From contig NZ_ARQM01000010.1 in NCBI RefSeq assembly GCF_000385135.1, positions 2,108,001 to 2,172,000 on the forward strand: DNA of 64,000 nt. Reading direction: 5' to 3'. Source of the DNA: Promicromonospora sukumoe 327MFSha3.1 (lineage in GTDB: Bacteria; Actinomycetota; Actinomycetes; Actinomycetales; Cellulomonadaceae). This document shows positions 1 through 8,228 of this stretch, piece by piece. The position numbers were made by a program, and so were the translations under genes. Under the pieces are notes generated by a model that ran no database searches, was not told where the DNA came from, and saw only the letters and a program-made list of their open reading frames with translations. Positions within the stretch are counted from its first letter, which is position 1; each line of letters begins with the position of its first letter.

Positions 1-2
1 GC

Positions 3-1214
3 GGCGCGCCGGGTTTCGTGCGGGTCCTCAGCAACTCCGCCGACGACGGGGTGAGCCTGGTCTACCCGGAGTACTCGGGGAACCGGCTCTTCCAGACGCT
101 GGGAAACCTGCGGGCCGACCCGGCCGTCGGGATCACGTTCCCCGACTTCGAGACCGGAGACGTCCTCTACCTCACGGGGCGGGCGGAGATCCTCGTCGGC
201 GCCGACGCCGCCGCGGTGCTGCCGCACAGCCGGATGGCGGTCAAGGTCACGGTGGACGCGGCCCGGTTCGTGAGCGACGGGCTGCCGTTCCGCGGCCGCC
301 TGCTGGACCCCTCCCCCTACAACCCGCCGGTGCGCCGGCTGGCGAGCGAGATCGACGCTACGGGCGAGGCCGACGCACGACCCGACGGCCGGTCCGGAGC
401 CGTCGCGGTCGCGACCCTGGTCCGCTCGGCCCGGATCACCCCGACGGTCACGCGCCACACCTTCCGGCTGTCGCCGGACCCGTCGTCCCCGCGGGCGCGT
501 GAGGAGTTCCCGCGCCTCGCCGCGTGGCAGCCGGGACAGCACGTCACGCTCGACTTCTCGGGCCACCTCGACCAGGGGTGGTCGCACATGCGCGACCACG
601 ACCCGGCGTCGCTCAACGACGACTACGTCCGGTCCTTCACGGTCTCGAGCCCACCCCCGCAAGGGCCCGCTTCCCTGGCCGACGTCGAGCTCGACGTCAC
701 GGTCCGCCGGAACGGCCCGGTCACGCGCCTGCTGGCGGGGTGGCCAGCGGGGGCGACGCTGACGGTTCCCGTCCTCGGGTTCGACGGCGCAGGGTTCGAC
801 GGCGCAACGGATCACCCGGCACCGGACGAGGACCTGGTGATGGTGGCCGGCGGCGTCGGCATCACGCCCTTCATGACGCTCGCCGGGCAAGGCGGCCCAC
901 GCTCGTCGCTCCTGTGGAGCCTGAACGCCGACGACCTGCCGCTCGCCGTCGACGTCGCCGAGAAGATCGGGACCCGCTCCAGGGTCACGCTGTTCGTCAC
1001 CGGCGAGGTCGCCGCGAGCGGGCAAGGCGACCTCCGCGCACTGGCCCGGCTCGGCGTCGACGTCCGCACCCGGCGGATGAGCAGGGACGACGTCGTGCAC
1101 GCCGGGACCGAGGGACACCGGCGGTTCCGGGTCTGCGCCGGGCCGGGCCTGCGGCGGTCCCTGCTGGACTGGCTGGCCGGCGAGCAGGTCAGCCTCGTGG
1201 ACTTCGACTACTGA
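3..1214 (+). CDS. Pyridoxamine-phosphate-oxidase-like / ferredoxin-reductase-like flavoprotein (5' truncated)
   Basis: The frame is open to the left window edge (residues GAPGFVRVL precede the first GTG at 18), so the true start lies outside. Seen: an N-terminal half resembling the FMN-binding pyridoxamine 5'-phosphate oxidase fold (YPEYSGNRLFQTLGNLR), then a ferredoxin-NADP-reductase module with the FAD-binding motif RSFTVSS (about residue 204 from the GTG) and the nucleotide-binding motif VAGGVGITPF (about residue 275). No CxxxxC 2Fe-2S cluster follows; the protein ends at VDFDY. Family knowledge: such fusions move electrons from NAD(P)H through flavin, but the acceptor is usually unknown. 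The MerR gene follows 13 bp downstream on the same strand and probably controls it. Confidence 0.8.
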   Translation, partial: GAPGFVRVLSNSADDGVSLVYPEYSGNRLFQTLGNLRADPAVGITFPDFETGDVLYLTGRAEILVGADAAAVLPHSRMAVKVTVDAARFVSDGLPFRGRLLDPSPYNPPVRRLASEIDATGEADARPDGRSGAVAVATLVRSARITPTVTRHTFRLSPDPSSPRAREEFPRLAAWQPGQHVTLDFSGHLDQGWSHMRDHDPASLNDDYVRSFTVSSPPPQGPASLADVELDVTVRRNGPVTRLLAGWPAGATLTVPVLGFDGAGFDGATDHPAPDEDLVMVAGGVGITPFMTLAGQGGPRSSLLWSLNADDLPLAVDVAEKIGTRSRVTLFVTGEVAASGQGDLRALARLGVDVRTRRMSRDDVVHAGTEGHRRFRVCAGPGLRRSLLDWLAGEQVSLVDFDY

Positions 1215-1227
1215 CCGGGAGGGCCCG

Positions 1228-1590
1228 ATGAGGATCAAGGAGCTCTCCGACCGCGTCGGCGTCTCCGCACGGCTCCTGCGGTACTACGAGGAGCAGGGGC
1301 TGCTGTGCCCGCTGCGCGAGGAGAACGGGTACCGCTACTACGACGAGGCGATGGTCGCCCAGGTGGAGCAGATCCGCGGCCTGCTGGCAGCCGGACTGAC
1401 GACCGAGATCATCCGGGAGGTACTGCCGTGCCTGGCGGAGGCCGCGTGCTCGCGGTACGACGACGCGGCCTTCGTGCGCCGGATCGCCGCGGAGCGGGAC
1501 CGCCTCCAGGAGCGCGTCGCCCTGCTGTCGCGGAACCTGCGGGCCCTGGACGACTACCTGGACGCCGTCGCCGGATCACACGTCGCCTGA
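1228..1590 (+). CDS. MerR-family transcriptional regulator
   Basis: A 120-residue protein with the MerR winged-helix at its N-terminus (residues 1-40, MRIKELSDRVGVSARLLRYY, then the wing NGYRYYDE) and a C-terminal coiled-coil dimerisation helix (about 75-112). The effector region is short and holds two cysteines (LPCLAEAACSRY), too few and wrongly placed to call it a metal sensor; the length fits the small drug/redox-responsive MerR proteins. ATG at 1228 lies just after a GGGAGGG ribosome site. It follows the flavoprotein gene by 13 bp, so the two are probably one transcript and the regulator autoregulates the pair (inference). Confidence 0.85.
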   Translation: MRIKELSDRVGVSARLLRYYEEQGLLCPLREENGYRYYDEAMVAQVEQIRGLLAAGLTTEIIREVLPCLAEAACSRYDDAAFVRRIAAERDRLQERVALLSRNLRALDDYLDAVAGSHVA

Positions 1591-1661
1591 GGCGGAACCC
1601 AGAGACGCCGCGTCCCGGGGTCGGCACCCGACCCCGGGACGCGGCGCTCACGCTACCGGCC

Positions 1662-2546
1662 TCAGCCGATCTTGCGCGCGAGGAAGTCGTGGACGAGCGG
1701 GAAGACCTCGTCGGGGCGGTCCTCGAGCAGGAAGTGCCCGCTGTCGAACACGTGGAACTCGATGTCCTTCAGGTCGCGCTTGTAGGGGTGGGCGCCGGCC
1801 TCGGGGAAGATGACGTCGTTCGAGCCCCAGACCACGAGCGTCGGCGGCTGCTTGGCGCGCAGCCACTCCTGCACCGCCGGGTACAGGCCGGGGTTGGTGC
1901 CGTAGTCGAGGAAGTAGTCGAGCTGGATCTCGTCGTTGCCCGGCCGGTCCATGAGGGCCTGGTCGGTGACCCAGTTGTCCGGCGAGATCCGCGCGAGGTG
2001 GGCCATGCCGTCGGTGTACTGGAACCGGGTGGTGTCGATGGTGAGCAGGGGACGCAGCGCGTCGCGGTTCTCGGGGGTCCGCTCGGCCCAGTAGCGCTTG
2101 ATCGGCACCCAGAAGTCGTTGTCCAGGCCCTCGTCGTAGGCGTTGCCGTTCTGCACGATCAGCGCGGTGATCGCGTCCGAGTCTGCGAGCGCGAGCCGCC
2201 ACGCGGTCGGGGCGCCGTAGTCGAACACGTTCACCGCGTAGCGGGTGATGCCGAGGCGCGTCAGGAGCTTGCGTACGTGGTCGGCCGCGTTGTCGAAGGT
2301 GTACGCGAACTCGGTGTGGTCCGGGGCCGAGCTCTGCCCGTAGCCCGGCAGGTCGGGGGCGATCACGCGGAAGCGGTCGGCGAGGTACGGGATCAGGTCG
2401 CGGAACATGTGCGACGAGGTGGGGAAGCCGTGCAGGAGCAGCACCACGGGCGCGTCCTGGGGGCCGGCCTCGCGGTAGAAGACGTCGAAGCCGTCGAAGG
2501 TCTCGGACCTGTACTCGACGACGGGAACCGTTGCTGACGTGGTCAC
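1662..2546 (-). CDS. Alpha/beta-fold hydrolase with Asp nucleophile (dehalogenase/epoxide-hydrolase type)
   Basis: A 294-residue hydrolase. Seen: the oxyanion motif LLHGFPTSSHMF, the nucleophile elbow VFDYGAP in which the nucleophile position is Asp rather than Ser, an acid residue in VWGSNDVIFPE, and the catalytic His in DSGHFLLEDRP. An Asp nucleophile with this HGFP motif is typical of haloalkane dehalogenases and epoxide hydrolases, but many family members have no known substrate. I chose GTG at 2546 because AGGAGAACC stands directly before it; the frame runs open further upstream to 2585. It is divergent to the CGNR regulator, with inverted repeats between them, so it is probably that regulator's target. 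Confidence 0.82.
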   Translation of the reverse strand: MTTSATVPVVEYRSETFDGFDVFYREAGPQDAPVVLLLHGFPTSSHMFRDLIPYLADRFRVIAPDLPGYGQSSAPDHTEFAYTFDNAADHVRKLLTRLGITRYAVNVFDYGAPTAWRLALADSDAITALIVQNGNAYDEGLDNDFWVPIKRYWAERTPENRDALRPLLTIDTTRFQYTDGMAHLARISPDNWVTDQALMDRPGNDEIQLDYFLDYGTNPGLYPAVQEWLRAKQPPTLVVWGSNDVIFPEAGAHPYKRDLKDIEFHVFDSGHFLLEDRPDEVFPLVHDFLARKIG

Positions 2547-2591
2547 GGTGGTTCTCCTGGTGAGAGGGGATGGAGGTGCGCCCACAGCCTG

Positions 2592-2626
2592 TAACCGTCT
2601 ACAGGTTTATGAACGGTTAGAACCGT
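2592..2626. promoter_or_regulatory. Inverted-repeat operator between hydrolase and CGNR regulator
   Basis: TAACCGT (2592-2598) and ACGGTTA (2613-2619) form an inverted repeat, and ACGGTT-ag-AACCGT (2613-2626) is a perfect 14-bp palindrome nested with it. ACAGGTT (2601-2607) and AACCTGT (2642-2648) make a second pair. The 131-bp spacer between the two divergent starts is AT-richer than its surroundings. Binding by the CGNR protein is inferred. Confidence 0.5.
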
Positions 2627-2677
2627 AGGCAGGCTCGATCTAACCTGTCAACCGCACTTTGCTGGTATGATTTCGGG

Positions 2678-3229
2678 ATGCTGGAACGACTGCTGGTCGG
2701 GGAGACGATGTCGCTCGACCTCGTGAACACCGAGTGGATCGACCACGGCGACATGGTCGACTTCCTCGCCGCCGACGGCGCGCCCGAGCTCTGGTTCCGC
2801 GAGTACGGTTTCGACCCCGCGGAGCAGGACGTCGACGCCCTGCGGGCCTCGCGCACCGCGATCCGGTCGCTCCTGGACTCCCCCGGCGCCGAGGCGGACG
2901 CCCGCATGAACGACGTCCTGTCCCACGGGTACGAGAGCACCCGCGTGACGGACGGGCGCCCCGAGACGGCGCCTACCGCGGACCTGGGCTGGGGCGCGGC
3001 CTGGTCGGCGGCGCGGGCGTTCACCGAGCTGCTCGCGGCGCACCCCGACCGGATCCGGCAGTGCGCCCACCCGGACTGCGTCCTGTGGTTCTACGACACC
3101 TCGCGCAACGGCCGCCGGCGCTGGCACTCGATGGAGACGTGCGGCGCCCGCACCAAGTCGGCGCGGCACTACCGGCGGTACGTGAGCGACGAGAAGGCGA
3201 AGGCAGAGGGCACCGCCCCCGTCGCGTAG
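2678..3229 (+). CDS. CGNR zinc-finger / ABATE-domain regulator
   Basis: A 183-residue protein with the ABATE-type N-terminal domain (LDLVNTEWID about residues 13-22) and a C-terminal CGNR zinc finger (about 127-165: CAHPDC, then DTSRNGRRRW, then TCGARTKSARHYRR). Family knowledge: these are actinobacterial DNA-binding regulators, usually next to the catabolic gene they control. Odd point: the usual WCSM step reads WHSM here, so a zinc-ligand Cys is replaced by His, and CGNR is written CGAR. It is divergent from the alpha/beta hydrolase with palindromes between them, and ends 36 bp before the permease gene. Confidence 0.85.
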   Translation: MLERLLVGETMSLDLVNTEWIDHGDMVDFLAADGAPELWFREYGFDPAEQDVDALRASRTAIRSLLDSPGAEADARMNDVLSHGYESTRVTDGRPETAPTADLGWGAAWSAARAFTELLAAHPDRIRQCAHPDCVLWFYDTSRNGRRRWHSMETCGARTKSARHYRRYVSDEKAKAEGTAPVA

Positions 3230-3265
3230 TCCGGACACCCCCGCGCGGCTCCGTATGCTCAGCGC

Positions 3266-4447
3266 GTGAACGCCAGATACACCGCAGTGCGTCCGGGCAC
3301 CTGGGTCGTCCTCGCGATGGTCGTTCTCGCGGCCGCCTGCGTGCTGACCGGCCTGCTGCCCGCCCAGGACGCGCGCGCCGTCGCCGCGCGCACCGCCCCG
3401 GTGCTCGGGTTCGTCGTCGCCATCACGATCGTCGCCGAGCTGGCGCGCGACGCCTCGGTGTTCGAGGTGCTCGCGCAGCTCCTCGGCCGCTGGGGCCGGC
3501 GGCGGATGGTCGTGCTGTGGGTGTGGGTGGTGCTGCTGGCCGTGGTCAGCACCGTGTTCCTCTCGCTCGACACCACCGCGGTCATCCTGACGCCGCTCGT
3601 CGTGCTGCTCGCGCAGAGCATCGGGATCTCGCCCCTGCCGTTCGCGCTGGCGACCATCTGGCTGGCGAACACGGCGTCGCTGTTCCTGCCGGTCTCCAAC
3701 CTGACCAACCTGCTCGCCGCGCCGGCGATCGGCGACCACCCCTCCGCGTTCCTCGCGCTGAGCTGGGCGCCGGCCGTCGTCGGCGTCGTGGTGCCGGTCG
3801 CGATCCTGACCCTGCGGTACCGGGGCGTCCTGTTCTCGGCCTACCAGGTCCCGCCGCAGCGGGTCCCCACCGACCCGGTGCTGTTCTGGGGCGCGGCGCT
3901 GGTGCTCCTGGTGCTGCTGCCGCTGCTCGCGTTCACGCCGCACGTATGGGTCCCCGCGACGGCCGCCGCCGTCGCGCTCGCCGTCCTGTTCCTCGTCCGA
4001 CGACGGAGCGCCCTGCGGCCCGCGCTGGTCCCGTGGCAGGCCCTCGGCATCGCCGGGTCGCTGTTCGTCCTGGTCGAGACGGCGCACGCCCACGGCCTCA
4101 CGGCCCTGCTGACGGCGGTGACCGGCGCGGGCCACGGTCCGGGCGAGCTGCTGCGCGTCGCGGGGCTCGGTGCCCTGGCCGCGAACGGCATCAACAACCT
4201 GCCCGCCTACCTGGTGCTGGAGCCGATCGCGGCGGGCGACCCGGTCGTGCTGATGGCGCTCCTGATCGGCGTGAACCTGGGCCCGCTGGTCACGCCGTGG
4301 GCCTCGCTGGCGACGCTGTTGTGGCACCAGCGGGTGGTCGCGCTCGGCGTCGACGTCCCCTGGGGGCGCTTCGCCGCCTGGGGCCTGGTCGCGGCCGTGC
4401 CCACCGTGGCCCTGGCCGCCCTGGCACTGGCCGTCGTCGGCGGTTGA
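3266..4447 (+). CDS. ArsB/SLC13-like integral membrane permease
   Basis: A 393-residue polytopic membrane protein with about ten to eleven hydrophobic helices. Seen: the motif SLDTTAVILTPLVV (about residues 97-110) and NTASLFLPVSNLTNLL (about 136-151), which match the paired substrate-binding hairpins of the arsenical pump/SLC13 ion-transporter superfamily; a second Asn-rich half appears at ANGINNLPAYLVL (about 309-321). Probably exports or imports a small anion. No arsR, arsC or metalloid gene is adjacent, so arsenite specificity is not supported. Start is GTG at 3266 without a clear ribosome site; an ATG at 3255 leads directly to a stop. A stand-alone gene between the CGNR regulator and a convergent YdcF gene. 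Confidence 0.75.
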   Translation: MNARYTAVRPGTWVVLAMVVLAAACVLTGLLPAQDARAVAARTAPVLGFVVAITIVAELARDASVFEVLAQLLGRWGRRRMVVLWVWVVLLAVVSTVFLSLDTTAVILTPLVVLLAQSIGISPLPFALATIWLANTASLFLPVSNLTNLLAAPAIGDHPSAFLALSWAPAVVGVVVPVAILTLRYRGVLFSAYQVPPQRVPTDPVLFWGAALVLLVLLPLLAFTPHVWVPATAAAVALAVLFLVRRRSALRPALVPWQALGIAGSLFVLVETAHAHGLTALLTAVTGAGHGPGELLRVAGLGALAANGINNLPAYLVLEPIAAGDPVVLMALLIGVNLGPLVTPWASLATLLWHQRVVALGVDVPWGRFAAWGLVAAVPTVALAALALAVVGG

Positions 4448-4469
4448 CGCCCGACGGACGACGCACGGG

Positions 4470-5234
4470 TCACTCCCGCAGGACGAGCAGCTTCACCACC
4501 GCCAACGACTCCCGCACGTAGTCGACCGGGACGGTGTACCACGGTGTCGCGGCGTGCATCGAGGCGCTGTCGAGACCCGCGATCCGGGACAGCTCCTTCG
4601 CCCGGAAGACGTGGTAGTCGTTCGTGACGAAGACCGTGCTGTACCGCTCCCCCAGCCGGGCGTCCAGCAGGCTCTTCGTGTGGACGAAGTTCTCGTGGGT
4701 GCTCGTCGACTCGTCCTCGGTAACGATCGCGCTCTCGGGGATGCCCGCCGAGACCAGGAATCTCCGCATCGCGAGCGCCTCGGTGATGGATTCCCCGGGT
4801 CCTTGCCCTCCGGAGACGACGACGAGGGCGTCCGGGTTGGCCGCGTGGTACTCGACCGCCGTCTCCAGCCTCTCCCGCAGCGGCGGGGTGACGGTCTCAC
4901 CCCTGATCGCGGTGCCGAGCACGACGACGGCGTCCTCGTCGTACGAGACGGTGTCCACCCTGCCGAGGGCCGCGACGGACGAGATGGCGAGGATGACCGC
5001 CGCGTTGGCGACCAGCAGCGAGATTCGCAGCGCCTTGGGGAGTCCGCTGCTGGTCCGGGCCCGGACCTTCTCGTGAGACAGCCCGTAGAGCAGGTAGCCG
5101 ACGCCGATCGCGAACGCCGCGATGACACCGGTGTTCACGCTGATCATCGCTGCGACGAGCAGCGCGTCGCAGATCAGAAGCACCCCCGCAACCATGAAGA
5201 GGATCTTCGTGAAGGTCGCCAGGTTCCCGCCCAC
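4470..5234 (-). CDS. YdcF/SanA/ElyC-like (DUF218) membrane protein
   Basis: A 254-residue protein with two or three hydrophobic segments in the first 90 residues and then a DUF218 domain: AVVVLGTAIRGETVTPPL, VVVSGGQGPGE, SITEALAMRRFL, and the late VTNDYHVFRAKEL. Family members are implicated in envelope polysaccharide or cell-wall precursor metabolism and vancomycin tolerance, but the biochemical reaction is uncertain. GTG at 5234 is the outermost start; an internal ATG at residue 14 would also leave the helices intact. It converges with the permease and ends 14 bp before the next minus-strand start region. Confidence 0.78.
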   Translation of the reverse strand: MGGNLATFTKILFMVAGVLLICDALLVAAMISVNTGVIAAFAIGVGYLLYGLSHEKVRARTSSGLPKALRISLLVANAAVILAISSVAALGRVDTVSYDEDAVVVLGTAIRGETVTPPLRERLETAVEYHAANPDALVVVSGGQGPGESITEALAMRRFLVSAGIPESAIVTEDESTSTHENFVHTKSLLDARLGERYSTVFVTNDYHVFRAKELSRIAGLDSASMHAATPWYTVPVDYVRESLAVVKLLVLRE

Positions 5235-5248
5235 GTCGACGCGCCGGG

Positions 5249-5737
5249 CTACCGCGGCCAGGGCCGGCCCGTGATCTGCTCGATGTCCTGGTTGAACTGG
5301 CGCAGGTCGGCGATGAAGCCGTCGAGCCGCTCGGGGGTCCAGTCCGCGACCACCCGGGCGATCCCGTCGACGACGACCTCGCGGTTCGCCCGGAGCATCT
5401 CGCGCCCCTTGCGCGTCATGCGGAACTTGCGCGCGATGCCGCCGTCCGGGTCGAGGGTGCGCTCCACGAGCCCGTCCTTGAGCAGGGCGGCGGTCTGCCG
5501 GGTGAGCGTGGAGGGTGCGAGGCCGAACGCATCGACGAGGTCGGTCACCGACATGGGGCCCTGCGCCTCGATCCGGCTCAGGAGCACGTAGGCGCTGCGG
5601 TCCAGCCCCTCGACGCCCGCCAGGCGGTGGGGGACGGTCATCTCCCGCTGCCGGGTGAGGATCATCAGCTCCCGCTCGATCCGCTCCCCGGTCTGCCGGG
5701 CGTCCGTGTCGGGCGAACTGGGCTCCCGCGTCTGCAT
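5249..5737 (-). CDS. MarR-family transcriptional regulator
   Basis: A 162-residue winged-helix regulator. Seen: recognition region PMSVTDLVDAFGLAPSTLTRQ followed by a wing with the usual DPDG (RTLDPDGGIARKF), then the C-terminal dimerisation helices. ATG at 5737 is chosen because upstream codons read through the divergent promoter region. It is divergent to the cytochrome P450 gene, and the 94-bp spacer carries two copies of TTGTGCACCATGC around a TGCAT-g-ATGCA palindrome, so it probably represses the P450 and itself, relieved by a small aromatic or phenolic ligand (inference from the MarR family). Confidence 0.85.
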   Translation of the reverse strand: MQTREPSSPDTDARQTGERIERELMILTRQREMTVPHRLAGVEGLDRSAYVLLSRIEAQGPMSVTDLVDAFGLAPSTLTRQTAALLKDGLVERTLDPDGGIARKFRMTRKGREMLRANREVVVDGIARVVADWTPERLDGFIADLRQFNQDIEQITGRPWPR

Positions 5738-5758
5738 GCGGCCAGGATACGGCAGCCG

Positions 5759-5807
5759 TTGTGCACCATGCCCAGCGATTGCATGATGCACTGCTTGTGC
5801 ACCATGC
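5759..5807. promoter_or_regulatory. Candidate MarR operator cluster before the P450 gene
   Basis: TTGTGCACCATGC occurs twice (5759-5771 and 5795-5807), exactly 36 bp apart, and the palindrome TGCATGATGCA lies between (5780-5790). The sites sit 25-70 bp before the P450 start and equally close to the MarR start. Use as a shared operator is inferred from the divergent layout. Confidence 0.5.
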
Positions 5808-5831
5808 ACGGCGTGTGTAGCGTGCATCACC

Positions 5832-7049
5832 ATGACGGTTTCACCCTCCCTGCGCTACCCGCTGCCCTACGACGGCGCCCTGGACGCCCCCGAGGAATGG
5901 GAGCGGCTGCGCAAGCAGTGCCCCGTCGCCGGGATCGAGCTGCCGAGCGGCGACCACGCGACCCTGCTCACCCGGCACGCCGACGTCCGGCAGCTCCTGA
6001 CCGACGCGCGCTTCGTCCGCCCGACGGCGCAGGACAACTCCGCCCGGATCGTGCCGGACGGCGAGGGCGGAGCCGTGGCGTCGAACGAGACGAGCGCGCT
6101 CGCCGTCCCCGCCAAGGGCACGGAGCACCAGCAGTGGCGCCGCCTCGTGGGCAAGTGGTTCACCGCCAAGCGCATGACCGCCCTGCGCCCCGGGATGACC
6201 GAGATCGCCGACCGGCTCGTCGACGAGATGATCGCGTCCGGCAAGCCCGCGGACCTCAAGGCCCACCTCGGGTTCCTGCTGCCGGTGTACGTCATCTGCG
6301 ACATGCTCGGCGTGCCCCCGGAGGACCGGGACCGGTTCTCCCACTGGTCCGACGCTCTGCTCAGCATCAACCGGTTCACCCGCGAGGAGACCGACCGGGC
6401 GCAGGCCGAGTTCGTGCGGTACATGGCCGGGCACGTGGCCGCCAAGCGGGAGCAGCCCGCCGACGACATCATCAGCATGCTCATCCAGGACTCCGCGGAG
6501 GACGGTCAGGGGCTGACCGACCAGCAGATCCTCGGGACCGCCATGGGGCTGCTCGTGGCCGGGCACGAGACCACCGCCAACATGATCGGCAAGATGGTCG
6601 CCCTGCTCCTGGCCGACCGCAGCCGCTGGGAGCAGCTCGTCGCCGACCCCGCGCTGGTCCGGACCGCCGTCGAGGAGTCGCTGCGCTTCGACACCAACCT
6701 CGGCTTCGGCCTGCGCCGTTTCATCACCGAGGACGTCGAGATCGGCGGCGAGACCCTGCCGCGTGGCACCACCGTCGTGTGCAGCCAGACCGCCGCCAAC
6801 CGGGACGAGACCGTCTTCGACCACGCGGACCAGATGGACCTGGGCCGCAGCCCCAACCAGCACCTCATCTTCGGCGCCGGGCCGCACTCCTGCCTGGGCC
6901 AGGCCCTCGCGCGCACCGAGCTCCAGGTCGTCCTCGAGGTGCTGCTGCGCAGGCTGCCCACCCTCGAGCTGGCCGTCCCGACCAGCGAGCTGACCCGCAT
7001 CGAGGGTCTCGTCGTCGGCGGCCTGCGGGAGGTTCCCGTCCGCTGGTGA
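5832..7049 (+). CDS. Cytochrome P450
   Basis: A 405-residue soluble bacterial P450, a normal length. Seen: I-helix oxygen-activation motif AGHETT (residues 243-248), the ExxR motif ESLR (282-285), and the heme-binding loop FGAGPHSCLGQALA with the proximal thiolate Cys354. It inserts one atom of O2 into an unknown organic substrate and needs a ferredoxin and reductase, neither of which is adjacent. The flavoprotein at the left edge of the window lacks an iron-sulfur cluster and is an unlikely direct partner. ATG at 5832 overlaps the divergent MarR control region. Substrate class cannot be read from sequence. Confidence 0.93.
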   Translation: MTVSPSLRYPLPYDGALDAPEEWERLRKQCPVAGIELPSGDHATLLTRHADVRQLLTDARFVRPTAQDNSARIVPDGEGGAVASNETSALAVPAKGTEHQQWRRLVGKWFTAKRMTALRPGMTEIADRLVDEMIASGKPADLKAHLGFLLPVYVICDMLGVPPEDRDRFSHWSDALLSINRFTREETDRAQAEFVRYMAGHVAAKREQPADDIISMLIQDSAEDGQGLTDQQILGTAMGLLVAGHETTANMIGKMVALLLADRSRWEQLVADPALVRTAVEESLRFDTNLGFGLRRFITEDVEIGGETLPRGTTVVCSQTAANRDETVFDHADQMDLGRSPNQHLIFGAGPHSCLGQALARTELQVVLEVLLRRLPTLELAVPTSELTRIEGLVVGGLREVPVRW

Positions 7050-7065
7050 CCACGCCGGGCCCGGG

Positions 7066-7578
7066 TCACACCCAGAGGTAGTACGCCGTCACGAGGAACG
7101 CCGGGACCACGAAGTCGATGAACAGGATCGCGGTGTTGTTGATGGCGAAGTTGCGGTCCTGCACCATCGACCGGATGTGGCCGATGCCGCAGCCGACCCG
7201 GAAGATCGCGCTGATCAGGATCACCGCGAGGGAGAACTCCGGGGCGTACCCGCTCGCGAGGAGCGCCACGATGCCCATCGCGAGGTCGGCGAACCCGACC
7301 TCGAGCTCGTAGGGGCTCTGCTGGAAGCCGATCGTGCGGGAGATCCTGCGACCGAAGAAGATGTGCGAGATGCCCGCCCCGACGCCCGCCCAGCCGATCA
7401 GGTAGGTGACGGCGTTCGCGACGAGGGTCGGCCCCCAGTCCGCGCCCGCTCCGCCGGCGAACTGCACGATGGTGGCGACGACGAAGAGGATGAGGCCGAT
7501 GAACGGCAGCAGCCCGCCGATCCGGGAGGTCTTGGGGGGCTGCGTCGTGGCAGCGGCGCCCGTCGGTGAAGTGGCCAT
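7066..7578 (-). CDS. Four-helix membrane protein, DUF6790-like
   Basis: A 170-residue protein with four predicted transmembrane helices (about residues 22-44, 55-75, 100-130 and 145-168). The polar stretch HIFFGRRISRTIGFQQSPYE between helices two and three, and GCGIGHIRSMVQDRNFA, recall the uncharacterised actinobacterial family DUF6790; this assignment is from memory. ATG at 7578 is preferred over the longer open frame to 7677 because that extension crosses the divergent promoter. It converges with the P450 gene (17-bp gap) and is divergent to a MarR gene with a palindrome in the spacer. Confidence 0.65.
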   Translation of the reverse strand: MATSPTGAAATTQPPKTSRIGGLLPFIGLILFVVATIVQFAGGAGADWGPTLVANAVTYLIGWAGVGAGISHIFFGRRISRTIGFQQSPYELEVGFADLAMGIVALLASGYAPEFSLAVILISAIFRVGCGIGHIRSMVQDRNFAINNTAILFIDFVVPAFLVTAYYLWV

Positions 7579-7660
7579 GACGTGGCCTGCCCTTCCGTTG
7601 GGGGTGATGTGGGATCGATGCCGATCGCCCAGGCCGCCTGATCGCACCAGCGTCACCCGA

Positions 7661-7676
7661 TGACAACTAGGTGTCA
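7661..7676. promoter_or_regulatory. TGACA-N6-TGTCA palindrome between membrane protein and MarR gene
   Basis: TGACA (7661-7665) and TGTCA (7672-7676) form an inverted repeat in the 155-bp divergent spacer. Read on the minus strand the right arm gives TTGACA, a perfect -35 for the membrane-protein gene, so a protein bound here would block it. TAGGTGTC recurs at 7668-7675 and 7706-7713. Confidence 0.45.
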
Positions 7677-7733
7677 AGGTTGATTTCGCGATCGCTTTTG
7701 GTGCGTAGGTGTCGAACTGGTAGATTGCATGGC

Positions 7734-8165
7734 ATGGCCACCGGAATGGAGCATCTCTTCGCCGAGCTGTTCGAGGCAGCCGGCGCCGGCCGACGGCTCG
7801 GTGAGGCGATCGCCGCCCGCGCGGGGCAGACCCAGGCGCGCTGGCAGACGCTCTGGACCCTTGGCACGGCTCCGCTCACGGTGCCCCAGGTCGCACGGCG
7901 GCTGGGAGTCAGCCGCCAGCACATCCTGAGGCTCACCAACGAGCTCACCACCGAGGGGCTGATAGAGCCCCGGCCGAACCCCGATCACAAGACCTCACCA
8001 CTGCTGCGGCTGACACCCGCCGGGGAGTCGACGCTCGCCACGATCAACGAGGCGGCCCTGCGCTCGAACGACGCGATCCTCGCCGAGCTCACCCCGGAGC
8101 GGGTCACCGAGCTGCGTGACCTGCTGCGGCGGTTCACCGAGCTCGTCAAGGAAGCCGACGCCTGA
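7734..8165 (+). CDS. MarR-family winged-helix regulator
   Basis: A 143-residue regulator. Seen: APLTVPQVARRLGVSRQHILRLTNELTTEGLIE as the helix-turn-helix, wing PNPDHKTSPLLRLTPAG, and a C-terminal dimerisation helix ending LVKEADA. ATG at 7734 starts the conserved part; a longer frame to 7671 overlaps the operator. It is divergent to the DUF6790-like membrane protein, its likeliest target. No ligand can be assigned. Confidence 0.82.
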   Translation: MATGMEHLFAELFEAAGAGRRLGEAIAARAGQTQARWQTLWTLGTAPLTVPQVARRLGVSRQHILRLTNELTTEGLIEPRPNPDHKTSPLLRLTPAGESTLATINEAALRSNDAILAELTPERVTELRDLLRRFTELVKEADA

Positions 8166-8228
8166 CCACCGGCGGAATCGGCTCGCGGCTCGTGGCGCTG
8201 GTGAGGGCACCCAGACGCACGCGGGCCC

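Noticed and set aside
3266-4447. Arsenite efflux gene arsB in an ars operon
   Set aside because: The superfamily motifs fit, but there is no arsR, arsC or arsA near it, so a specific name is not justified.
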